DNA of 16,286 nucleotides. Origin: JADHLJ01 sp038118725. GTDB taxonomy: Bacteria; Pseudomonadota; Alphaproteobacteria; Thalassobaculales; Thalassobaculaceae. The position numbers were made by a program, and so were the translations under genes. Below are positions 6,914-13,330 of this stretch, piece by piece (position 1 is the first letter of the stretch; each line of letters starts with the position of its first letter). The notes beneath the pieces are model-generated. The model was not told where the DNA came from and did not search any database. It worked only from the letters and a program-made list of their open reading frames with translations. The stretch is taken from positions 1 through 16,286 of the forward strand of contig JAYOIK010000095.1 of the NCBI GenBank assembly GCA_038118725.1, given 5' to 3'.

Positions 6914-8269
6914 ATGACCAGATCCCTGCTGATCCTACCGATCGAGGAGCGGAACCGCGAATTGGACTCGCGGGTTCTGATCGCTCTCAACGCGATCGCC
7001 GCCGGCTTTGATGTGATTATCGGACAGCAATGGGAGATCTTCGCGCGGCTCGCCGATCTGCCGGCTTCGATCGTTCTGTTCAAGGGCAACAACGCCGCTC
7101 AGGCGGAGCACATGGTGACCGCAAAGCGGGCGGGTCATTTCGTGTGTTCGATCGAGGAAGAGGTCCTGGCGGTCAAGGACGATCGCGAGGTGCTTCGCTG
7201 TTATCATGCAACGGCCCGGTCCGCGCTGGACCTGATCTTCGTTCAGGGAAGCCGTCAGGCCGATCTGTTGCGGGACTATTGGCCGGAGGCCAAGGGACGT
7301 ATCGCCACGGTCGGAAATCCGAGAGCGGATCTGTTACGAGCAGACGGCGTTGAGACCCAGGGCGGCGACGACCTCGGCGAGGCGGCGCGCGCGCTCAAGC
7401 AGCGCCACGGCTCCTTCGTTTTGTTCAACACCAATATCGCGTCGATCAATCCGAGAATCGACGATGTTTACGGGTATTTCGAGCTTTGTGTCCGGGTCGG
7501 CGTCATGGATCCCAATGACCCGGACGACATGCGCCTGTTGCATCGTCAGTTTCTGTGGGAGCGGGAGATTTTCGCGGCGATCACCACGCTCGCCATGCGC
7601 CTGGCGGCCGATGGCGTGCCTGTCGTCATGCGCCCCCATCCCTCGGAGAACGCCGAGATCTGGCAACGCCATCTGGCGGGAATCCCAGGGCTCGAGGTCA
7701 TTCGAGAGGGCTCCCAGGTGGACTGGTTGAAGGCCAGTTCGCTCTTGGTGCATAGCGGCTGCACCACCGGGCTGGAGGCCTTTCTACTCGGCCATCCGGT
7801 GTTGGCGCTCACACCCGGACAATTTGATTTTCACGACTTCTTCATCTCGAACCTGGTCAGCGAAAGCTTTGCCTCCGTGGACACGGCGCGCCAAGCGATC
7901 CACGATCATCTCGGCGGCGCGCGTCGGCTGGATAGCGATCGAGAAGCCAAGAGCATCAGTCTGGCGCCCTTCCTCCTACAATCACCGGACAAGACCGCGG
8001 CGGCGCGTATCGTGGAGCATCTGGCGGGCGCGCGATCCAACGGCGCGGCGACAAAGGCCACGCGTTCGGAAGAGCTTATCATGGCAACGCGCACGCATTT
8101 GTCGGACCGTCGCTTCTCCAAGGTGGGATTTGACAGGGAGGATATCTTGGCCTCGGTCCGATCTAGCGCGCGGTTGGCGACGTCGCTTTCCGCGCCGGTC
8201 ATAACGGAGTTGGGGCCGCTTATCTTTCACCTCGGCGCGCGGTCCGATAGGCTGGTCCGCAATGGTTGA
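6914..8269 (+). CDS. Surface carbohydrate biosynthesis protein (GT-B-like transferase family)
   Basis: A 451-residue soluble protein resembling the 'surface carbohydrate biosynthesis protein' family, which is related in layout to CDP-glycerol glycerophosphotransferases and other GT-B enzymes. Visible landmarks are an N-terminal Rossmann-like half beginning SLLILPIEERNRELDSR, VGNPRADLL (133-141), RPHPSEN (240-246), and the likely donor-site motif HSGCTTGLEAFLLGHPVLAL (280-299). That last motif resembles the nucleotide-binding part of glycerophosphotransferases and 2-epimerases. No membrane segment or signal peptide is seen. About the last 90 residues, after the GT-B core, have no recognisable motif. 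The start is ATG 6914; the upstream Shine-Dalgarno (GCGGTGA) is poor. Its 3' end overlaps a TPR-like gene by 8 nt. Donor and acceptor are unknown; a role in envelope or appendage glycan is inferred. Confidence 0.82.
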   Translation: MTRSLLILPIEERNRELDSRVLIALNAIAAGFDVIIGQQWEIFARLADLPASIVLFKGNNAAQAEHMVTAKRAGHFVCSIEEEVLAVKDDREVLRCYHATARSALDLIFVQGSRQADLLRDYWPEAKGRIATVGNPRADLLRADGVETQGGDDLGEAARALKQRHGSFVLFNTNIASINPRIDDVYGYFELCVRVGVMDPNDPDDMRLLHRQFLWEREIFAAITTLAMRLAADGVPVVMRPHPSENAEIWQRHLAGIPGLEVIREGSQVDWLKASSLLVHSGCTTGLEAFLLGHPVLALTPGQFDFHDFFISNLVSESFASVDTARQAIHDHLGGARRLDSDREAKSISLAPFLLQSPDKTAAARIVEHLAGARSNGAATKATRSEELIMATRTHLSDRRFSKVGFDREDILASVRSSARLATSLSAPVITELGPLIFHLGARSDRLVRNG

Positions 8270-8849
8270 GGACTCCGCCCTCGCCGTCATGCGCGACGCC
8301 TTGCGCGCCCAGCGCGGCGTGCCGCCGGTCGATGGGCCCGCGCCAAGAGTGATCCAGGATCTGTTCAACGATCTGTCTCGGCGGGTCGGAGGCGAGGGCG
8401 TGGCCGACGCGCTGCGGCTCGTCTTGGCGTTCCATCCCGGTTGCGCCGCGCTCTCACGAGCCGGGGCCGATATTGAATTCAGTCGCGAGCGATGGAACGA
8501 GGCGGCGGATCTCGCGCGCCGGGCGGTAGTCGCCGCTGGCCGAGACACCTCCGATGGCCACATGGTCGCGGCGGCATATCTTTTCCGCTCCCGTCGTCTT
8601 TACGAAGCCCGTCATCACGCCGCGCTGGCCGAGCGGTTGGCGCCGGATGCCGCCGGACCGTTGTTCCTTCACGGTCGAATTCTGATGGCGCTGGATCTGG
8701 TGGAGGAAGGGTTTTCGAGGATTGATCGCGCCGCCAAGAGTGACGCCAAGTTCCTATTCGCCGCCCGGGTACTGCATCTCGGCCTCACGGCGGCGGATTT
8801 CGATCGCGTGAAATCGGATGTCGCGTCCATGAACGCCGACGACGCGTGA
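8262..8849 (+). CDS. Small TPR-like helical protein, function unknown
   Basis: A 195-residue protein predicted to be almost entirely helical. From about residue 50 it looks like degenerate tetratricopeptide repeats with a period near 34: FHPGCAALSRAGADIEFSRE, then WNEAADLARRAVVAAGRDT, then RLYEARHHAALAERLAPDAA, then EEGFSRIDRAAKSDA. The Ala/Leu/Arg-rich repeats end at Pro/Asp turns in the usual TPR fashion. No signal peptide or catalytic motif is seen. The ATG lies inside ATGGTTGA, overlapping the stop of the surface-carbohydrate gene, so the two are very likely co-translated and may act together, for instance with the TPR as a binding platform. I do not recognise a named family. The first 45 residues are not repeat-like. 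Confidence 0.78.
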   Translation: MVEDSALAVMRDALRAQRGVPPVDGPAPRVIQDLFNDLSRRVGGEGVADALRLVLAFHPGCAALSRAGADIEFSRERWNEAADLARRAVVAAGRDTSDGHMVAAAYLFRSRRLYEARHHAALAERLAPDAAGPLFLHGRILMALDLVEEGFSRIDRAAKSDAKFLFAARVLHLGLTAADFDRVKSDVASMNADDA

Positions 8850-8969
8850 TGGCCCCGATCATGGCCCCGCGGCCGGTGACTGCTTTTTCCGCCTTGATTC
8901 AAGGTTTCACGCTAGGTTAGGGCTAGCGCCATCTCTCGCGAAATGTCGAACCGGCTTTGGAGTATACTG
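8850..8969 (+). promoter_or_regulatory. Intergenic region ahead of rfbA with weak promoter-like signals
   Basis: This 120-nt gap begins with a tandem direct repeat, ATGGCCCCG at 8849-8857 and again at 8861-8869. It also contains GCTAG (8911-8915) and CTAGC (8923-8927) as a short inverted repeat. TTGATT (8894-8899) with TAGGGC (8918-8923) at 18-nt spacing is a possible but weak sigma-70 promoter for rfbA. TTTGGAG (8956-8962) is the likely rfbA ribosome site. No T-tailed terminator is seen. Confidence 0.25.
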
Positions 8970-9857
8970 ATGAAGGGTATTGTTCTCGCCGGCGGATCGG
9001 GCACGCGCCTGCATCCGATTACCCGGTCGATCTCCAAGCAGCTACTGCCGGTCTATGACAAGCCGATGATCTACTACCCGCTGGCGACCCTCATGCTGTC
9101 GGGGATCCGGGATATTCTGATCATCACCACGCCCCAGGACGCGGCCGCCTTCGAGGCACTTTTGGGCGACGGCGCGCAATGGGGCATCAATCTGCAATAC
9201 GCTCAGCAGCCGTCACCGGACGGGCTGGCCCAGGCCTTTATCATCGGCAAGGACTTCGTCGGCGCGGATTCCTGCGCGCTGGTGCTCGGCGACAATATCT
9301 TTTATGGCCACGGCCTGACCGACCGGTTGCGAGTCGCCGCGCGCGCCGAGACAGGCTCGACGGTCTTCGCCTATCACGTGCATGACCCGGAACGCTACGG
9401 CGTGGTGACCATCGACGCCGATGGACTGGCGACGGCGATCGAGGAAAAACCCGAGAAACCTCAATCCAATTGGGCGGTTACCGGGCTGTACTACTACGAC
9501 AACAGCGTCATCGACATCGCCGCCGGCATCAAGCCGAGCCCGAGGGGCGAGCTGGAAATCACCGATGTGAACCGGGTCTATCTGGAACGCCGTGCGCTTC
9601 GGGTGGAGCGGTTGGGCCGCGGTTTCGCGTGGTTCGATACCGGCACTCATGACAGTCTCGTCGATGCCTCCGCCTATATCCAGACCATTGAGCGGCGGCA
9701 AAGCCTGAGGATCGCCGTGCCCGAGGAAATCGCCTTCACCAACGGCTGGATCGATCGCGAGCAACTGGCGGCCCTCGGCGCGGCGATGGAGAAGAACGGC
9801 TACGGCCAGTATCTGCTCTGGCTCGCCCAGAACCGCGACGACGCCTTGCGAGATTAA
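8970..9857 (+). CDS. rfbA: Glucose-1-phosphate thymidylyltransferase
   Basis: Converts glucose-1-phosphate and dTTP to dTDP-glucose and pyrophosphate, the first step toward dTDP-rhamnose and other dTDP-deoxysugars for surface polysaccharides; cytoplasmic. The product (295 aa, a normal length) starts MKGIVLAGGSGTRLHPIT, the nucleotidyltransferase signature, followed by SKQLLPVYDKPMIYYPL (22-38). PSPDGLAQAF (81-90), VLGDNIFYG (105-113), EEKPEKPQSNWAVTGLYYYD (158-177) and WFDTGTHDSL complete the active site. ATG 8970 is chosen over in-frame 8943 because GGAG sits 7 nt before it and the family begins with this MKGI. rfbB, rfbC and rfbD are absent from the window, which is unusual since the four are often clustered. 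It lies 120 nt after the TPR-like gene, so it may be a separate unit. Confidence 0.97.
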   Translation: MKGIVLAGGSGTRLHPITRSISKQLLPVYDKPMIYYPLATLMLSGIRDILIITTPQDAAAFEALLGDGAQWGINLQYAQQPSPDGLAQAFIIGKDFVGADSCALVLGDNIFYGHGLTDRLRVAARAETGSTVFAYHVHDPERYGVVTIDADGLATAIEEKPEKPQSNWAVTGLYYYDNSVIDIAAGIKPSPRGELEITDVNRVYLERRALRVERLGRGFAWFDTGTHDSLVDASAYIQTIERRQSLRIAVPEEIAFTNGWIDREQLAALGAAMEKNGYGQYLLWLAQNRDDALRD

Positions 9858-9982
9858 TCAAGGCGATGGCCGCCGGCCGCGCGCCGGCTTGCGCGGTTGG
9901 GGAAATGGTCTGAGAATGCCGCGTGGGGCGCATCCCGCGTCCCACCGGTCTTCGCCGCCTCCCCAGCGGAATCCATTCCTCG
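9858..9982 (+). other. GC-rich intergenic region with two possible hairpins
   Basis: Between rfbA and the exporter gene. GCCGGC (9872-9877) and GCCGGC (9883-9888) can form a 6-bp stem with a 5-nt loop, 15 nt after the rfbA stop. GCGTGGG (9921-9927) and CCCGCGT (9934-9940) can form a second 7-bp stem with two G-T wobbles and a 6-nt loop. Neither is followed by a T-run, so termination is uncertain. AGCGGA (9965-9970) is the likely ribosome site for the next gene. Confidence 0.3.
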
Positions 9983-11503
9983 ATGAGCGTCACCGCGTCG
10001 CCACCCGGTATTTTCAGCATCAGCGGACGGCTCTGGCTCATCCTTTTGATGGTCCAGTTGTCGAACATGTTGTTCGGCATGACCATCACCATTGCCAACG
10101 TGGTGCTCCCGCAGATCCGCGGCACCATGTCTGCCAGCCAGGACGAGATATCCTGGTCGATCACGTTGAACCTGGTCGCCACCGCCGTTGCCACGCCCTT
10201 AACCGGCTGGCTCGCCGGGCGGCTTGGTTGGCGCAAGCTGATGTTCGGCACCGTGCTCGGCTTCACCATCAGCTCGCTCCTATGCGGGCTTGCCTGGAAT
10301 CTGGAGATCCTGATCCTGTTTCGTATCGGTCAGGGGCTGTTCGGCGCGCCGATCATGCCGCTGGGCCAGGCGATCCTGCTGGCGACATTTCCGAGGCATC
10401 TGCAACCCGCAGCCATCGTGATCTGGGGGATCGGCGCGGTTTTCGGGCCGGTTTTCGGGCCGATCCTCGGCAGCATGATGGCCGAGATCTACGATTGGCG
10501 GGCGGCGTTCTTCATCATCGTTCCGCCGGGCATCGTCGCCCTGGTCTGCATTTGGTTCGCGCTCTCGGCGAATATGGAGCGCAGGCATACGCGGTTCGAC
10601 TGGACCGGGTTCATCGCATTGTCGATCGTGATCATCGCGCTGCAACTGATTTTCGACCGGGGCCATCGCCTGGACTGGTTCGAGTCCATGGAGATCACCG
10701 TCTTGGCTTTCATCGGTGTTGTCGCCTTCTGGATCTTCGCCGCCCATTGTCTTTCAAGCGATGCTCCCTTCGTCGATCCCAAGCTTTTTCTTGATCGAAA
10801 CTTTGGCGTCGGGACCATCGTCGCCTTCGTCATGGGCATGCTGACTTTTACCAGCCTGGTGCTCTATCCGAGCCTGCTGCATGATCTGAGGGGCTATCCG
10901 GACAGCGCCATCGGTTACTTGCTCGCCTCGCGCGGCGTCGGCAATTGGATCGCTTTTCTCTTCATCGTTCCCTTGACGCGGATTGCCCCGCGCACCTGCC
11001 TCGCCACCGGACTGGCGCTACAGGGCTTCGCCGGGTTCGTGATGGCTGGGTTCGACATCAACCTCACCGATTTCGACATCATCTGGACCAATGTGATGCT
11101 GGGTCTGGGCCAGAGCATCTCGTTCACGCCGATGACCGTGCTTGCCTTCGCCACCCTGCCGCGCGAGCGAATCACCGAGGCGGCGGCGATCTTCACCCTG
11201 ATGCGGAATTTCGGCTCCAGCCTGTTCATCTCTCTGGCGGTGCTTGTGTTCCTGCGTTCCTCGACATCGAGTTATTCCTCCCTTGCCGAACGGATCAGCG
11301 CGGTTCCCGGTGGCAGCGCCGCCGCCCCATTGCCGGATGCCTGGAGCCTGGACAATCTCGAGGGTCTCTCGCGCCTATCGGACGAGGTGGCCCGCCAGGC
11401 GGCGATGATCGGCTATATCAACGCCTTCCTGCTGATGGGGATCGCCGCGGCCCTGGCGGTGCCCTTGGCGCTTTTCATGCGCGCGCCGCCCAAGGACGAC
11501 TGA
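9983..11503 (+). CDS. MFS multidrug exporter, DHA2 / EmrB-QacA type
   Basis: Inner-membrane drug:proton antiporter-type protein (506 aa), matching the length of EmrB-like 14-segment exporters. Repeated hydrophobic segments run through the whole protein, the first at about residues 17-38. Motif A is GWLAGRLGWRK (75-85), and motif C, typical of exporters, is GAVFGPVFGPILGS (151-164). DWRAAFFI (171-178) matches the conserved post-motif segment of DHA2 members. ATG 9983 (MSVTASPPG) is preferred over in-frame 9923, which would add a Pro/Arg-rich 20-residue lead unlike the family. EmrB proteins usually work with a membrane-fusion partner (EmrA), but none is encoded next to it here. It converges on the ParA-like gene with only 4 nt between the stops, so there is no room for a dedicated terminator between them. 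Confidence 0.92.
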   Translation: MSVTASPPGIFSISGRLWLILLMVQLSNMLFGMTITIANVVLPQIRGTMSASQDEISWSITLNLVATAVATPLTGWLAGRLGWRKLMFGTVLGFTISSLLCGLAWNLEILILFRIGQGLFGAPIMPLGQAILLATFPRHLQPAAIVIWGIGAVFGPVFGPILGSMMAEIYDWRAAFFIIVPPGIVALVCIWFALSANMERRHTRFDWTGFIALSIVIIALQLIFDRGHRLDWFESMEITVLAFIGVVAFWIFAAHCLSSDAPFVDPKLFLDRNFGVGTIVAFVMGMLTFTSLVLYPSLLHDLRGYPDSAIGYLLASRGVGNWIAFLFIVPLTRIAPRTCLATGLALQGFAGFVMAGFDINLTDFDIIWTNVMLGLGQSISFTPMTVLAFATLPRERITEAAAIFTLMRNFGSSLFISLAVLVFLRSSTSSYSSLAERISAVPGGSAAAPLPDAWSLDNLEGLSRLSDEVARQAAMIGYINAFLLMGIAAALAVPLALFMRAPPKDD

Positions 11504-11507
11504 CCAC

Positions 11508-12161
11508 TCACCCCGCCCGCTTCAGGATCTCGCGGGCCAAAGCCGAGATTTCAGCCGCCGCGCGGGAGCAGGGCTCGGCCTCGGTGACGCCGAGACCGGC
11601 AACCATGCTGGAGGCTAGCGCCACCCGATTGCCGATCCGGGATTTGGCGATCGGCGCGCCGAGATCCCTGGCGGCGCCGGTCATGACATCGTTCAGCTTG
11701 GCGCGCGGCGGCACCCGATTGAAGACCGGCAGCGCCGGGGTCTTCTCGGCGGCGGCGAGGGTAATGGTCGCCTTGCTGGCCCAAATATCCATCGGGCTCG
11801 GTTGGACCGGGATGACCACCAGATCGGCGGCGGCGATCGCGAAACGGGCTTCGGTATCCGCGTGCGGCGGCGAGTCGATCAGAACGATGTCGTGGTCGCG
11901 CGACAGCTCCGCCGCCTTGGCCGCGACCCGCCAACCAGCGATCGCCTGATGAGTGAGCCCGCCCTTGCCGGAAACCGCGGACGCGGCGACATGGTTCTCG
12001 GCACGCATCCCGAACCAGGTGGCGAGGCTGGCCTGCGGGTCGATATCGACGATCGCCACCCGCTTGCCCGATCCCGACCAGGCGATCGCGAGATGCGCGG
12101 CGAGCGTGGTCTTCCCGGCGCCGCCCTTTTGCTGAGCCGTCGTGATGATCGTCGCGGGCAT
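11508..12161 (-). CDS. Orphan ParA/MinD-family ATPase
   Basis: Walker-type cytoskeletal ATPase (217 aa) of the family that positions DNA or protein cargo on the nucleoid or membrane. The deviant Walker A KGGAGKTT (12-19) includes the signature lysine K12. The A' box is VDIDPQASLATW (38-49), and LIDSPPH (94-100) is the Walker B region. It lacks the N-terminal helix-turn-helix of large plasmid ParAs and is of the short type. ATG at 12161 is preferred over the upstream in-frame 12200 because ACGGAG lies about 8 nt before it and the family starts just ahead of the P-loop. No parB, minE-like gene or par-site cluster is visible, so it is unlikely to be a chromosomal ParA. Small orphan ParAs are known to space chemoreceptor clusters, carboxysomes or other cargo; which one applies here is unknown. 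Divergent from sua5. Confidence 0.9.
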   Translation of the reverse strand: MPATIITTAQQKGGAGKTTLAAHLAIAWSGSGKRVAIVDIDPQASLATWFGMRAENHVAASAVSGKGGLTHQAIAGWRVAAKAAELSRDHDIVLIDSPPHADTEARFAIAAADLVVIPVQPSPMDIWASKATITLAAAEKTPALPVFNRVPPRAKLNDVMTGAARDLGAPIAKSRIGNRVALASSMVAGLGVTEAEPCSRAAAEISALAREILKRAG

Positions 12162-12187
12162 GACCCGACTCCGTTTGCAAGAGATGA

Positions 12188-12207
12188 AGCAATCTAGCAT
12201 TATTGCT
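12188..12207. promoter_or_regulatory. Inverted repeat AGCAAT-N8-ATTGCT in the parA-like/sua5 gap
   Basis: A 6-bp perfect inverted repeat (12188-12193 and 12202-12207) lies 27 nt upstream of the parA-like start and shares its GCAAT/ATTGC half-site with the larger palindrome at 12224-12240. On the + strand, TTGCAA (12175-12180) and CATTAT (12198-12203) at 17-nt spacing make a weak promoter candidate for sua5 that overlaps this site. It could be a second operator or a 5'-UTR stem of the parA-like mRNA. Confidence 0.35.
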
Positions 12208-12223
12208 GCAAGCGCGAAATACT

Positions 12224-12240
12224 ATATTGCGCCGCAATAT
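12224..12240. promoter_or_regulatory. Operator-like perfect palindrome in the divergent promoter region
   Basis: ATATTGCG (12224-12231), a single C, and CGCAATAT (12233-12240) make a perfect 8-1-8 palindrome in an AT-rich pocket of an otherwise GC-rich window. It lies 62 nt before the parA-like start and 44 nt before the preferred sua5 start. On the minus strand a tentative -35, TTGATA (12243-12238), and -10, TATTTC (12221-12216), at 16-nt spacing would bracket it, placing it where a repressor binds. The regulator is unknown. Confidence 0.5.
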
Positions 12241-12284
12241 CAATGATTCTTGACCCACTTCCCGCTGGCGGATATTCGCGGCGG

Positions 12285-13235
12285 ATGACCGATGCTCGCT
12301 TGGTTTCACCCGAGGACAAAACGCTTGACGAAGCCGCCGCGCTGTTGCGGTCTGGAGCGCTCGTGGCGTTTCCCACCGAAACGGTCTACGGCCTCGGCGC
12401 CGATGCCACCGACGAGACCGCCGTCGCGCGGATTTACGACGCGAAGCGCCGCCCGAGTTTCAATCCCCTGATCTCCCATGTCGGTGATGTCGAGGCGGCC
12501 CTGGCGCTCGGCGTTTTCGGGCCCGAGGCACGGGCCTTGGCCGAGCGCTACTGGCCTGGGCCGCTGACCATCGTTGTCGAGCGCGCGCCGGATTGCCCGA
12601 TTGCCTGGCTTACCTCGTCGGGATTGAACAGCATCGCGCTTCGGGTGCCGGCGCATCCCTTGGCGCGGGATCTTTTACGCCGGGTGGGACGCCCCGTGGC
12701 CGCGCCGAGCGCCAATCTCTCAGGCCGGGTCAGCCCGACCGAGGCCGGGCATGTCGCCGGTGAACTTGGCGATCGGGTCACGCTGATCCTGGACGGTGGA
12801 CCTTGCGTGGTAGGGCTTGAGTCGACGGTGGTGGATCTTTCCGGCGCGCTTCCGCTACTGCTGCGCCCCGGCGCGATCACCCGCGAGATGCTCGAGGAGC
12901 TCCTGGGAGAGGTCGGATCCCCGGACGCCGCCGCGCCGCTCGCCTCGCCGGGGATGCTGGCCAGCCATTACGCGCCGAATTGTCTGGTGCGCCTCAATGC
13001 GGACGCGCCGGGAGCGGGCGAGGTCTATCTCGGTTTCGGCGACAAGACGGTGGGGCCGGACGGCCCAACCCTCAGCGCTTCCGGTGATCTGGTGGAAGCG
13101 GCGGCCAATCTGTTCCGCATGCTCCGTGCCCTGGACCAGCCGGGGGTCACCGCCATCGCCGTCGCGCCGATACCGGAACAGGGTCTCGGCGCCGCGATCA
13201 ACGACCGCCTGCGCCGCGCCGCCGCGCCGCGTTGA
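12285..13235 (+). CDS. sua5: L-threonylcarbamoyladenylate synthase, Sua5 type
   Basis: Makes threonylcarbamoyl-AMP from threonine, bicarbonate and ATP, the first step of the t6A37 modification of ANN-decoding tRNAs; cytoplasmic. The YrdC domain (about 10-200) shows AFPTETVYGLGADA (28-41), KRRPSFNPLISHV (54-66), PGPLTIVV (91-98), SIALRVPAHPLA (116-127), PVAAPSANLSG (137-147) and GLESTVVDL (177-185). The linker SPGMLASHYAP (221-231) leads into the C-terminal Sua5 domain, making this the long two-domain form (316 aa) rather than a short TsaC. ATG 12285 is preferred. In-frame ATG 12243 would add 14 residues and starts only 3 nt past the palindrome, but neither has a strong ribosome site. It is probably an essential housekeeping gene. 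The 95-nt gap that follows ends in the GAGGAG ribosome site of the dehydrogenase gene. Confidence 0.95.
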   Translation: MTDARLVSPEDKTLDEAAALLRSGALVAFPTETVYGLGADATDETAVARIYDAKRRPSFNPLISHVGDVEAALALGVFGPEARALAERYWPGPLTIVVERAPDCPIAWLTSSGLNSIALRVPAHPLARDLLRRVGRPVAAPSANLSGRVSPTEAGHVAGELGDRVTLILDGGPCVVGLESTVVDLSGALPLLLRPGAITREMLEELLGEVGSPDAAAPLASPGMLASHYAPNCLVRLNADAPGAGEVYLGFGDKTVGPDGPTLSASGDLVEAAANLFRMLRALDQPGVTAIAVAPIPEQGLGAAINDRLRRAAAPR

Positions 13236-13330
13236 TTTCGAGGTTATCGTGGCGGGCGTTGTTGCCGCTTGGGGCCGGGGACTGCTATTCAATCAGGCAT
13301 CGTCCGACCGATCCAACCGAGGAGCCGATC

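Noticed and set aside
6897..6917. Six-codon open frame ending TGA across the ATG at 6914, like a leader peptide
   Set aside because: No ribosome site and no regulatory codon pattern; ATGA overlaps of this length arise by chance.
6914..8269. Horizontal transfer of the surface-carbohydrate gene judged by low GC
   Set aside because: Hand counts of a sample 60-nt line here (about 62% GC) and in the dehydrogenase gene (about 63%) show no clear difference.
8963..8968. TATACT, a good -10 match just before rfbA
   Set aside because: It ends 1 nt before the start codon, so transcription would begin inside the gene; there is no -35 at the right spacing, and it falls between the ribosome site and the ATG.
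9872..9888. Hairpin after rfbA as an intrinsic terminator
   Set aside because: Only a 6-bp stem and no T-run afterwards; kept only as a possible structure.
10945..11949. 334-residue open frame on the + strand spanning the exporter end and the ParA-like gene
   Set aside because: It crosses two well-supported genes in a wrong frame, is of biased composition and shows no motif.
13262..13291. TTGCCG with TATTCA at 18-nt spacing as a promoter for the dehydrogenase gene
   Set aside because: Each hexamer is only a weak match to consensus, so it was not listed as a feature.
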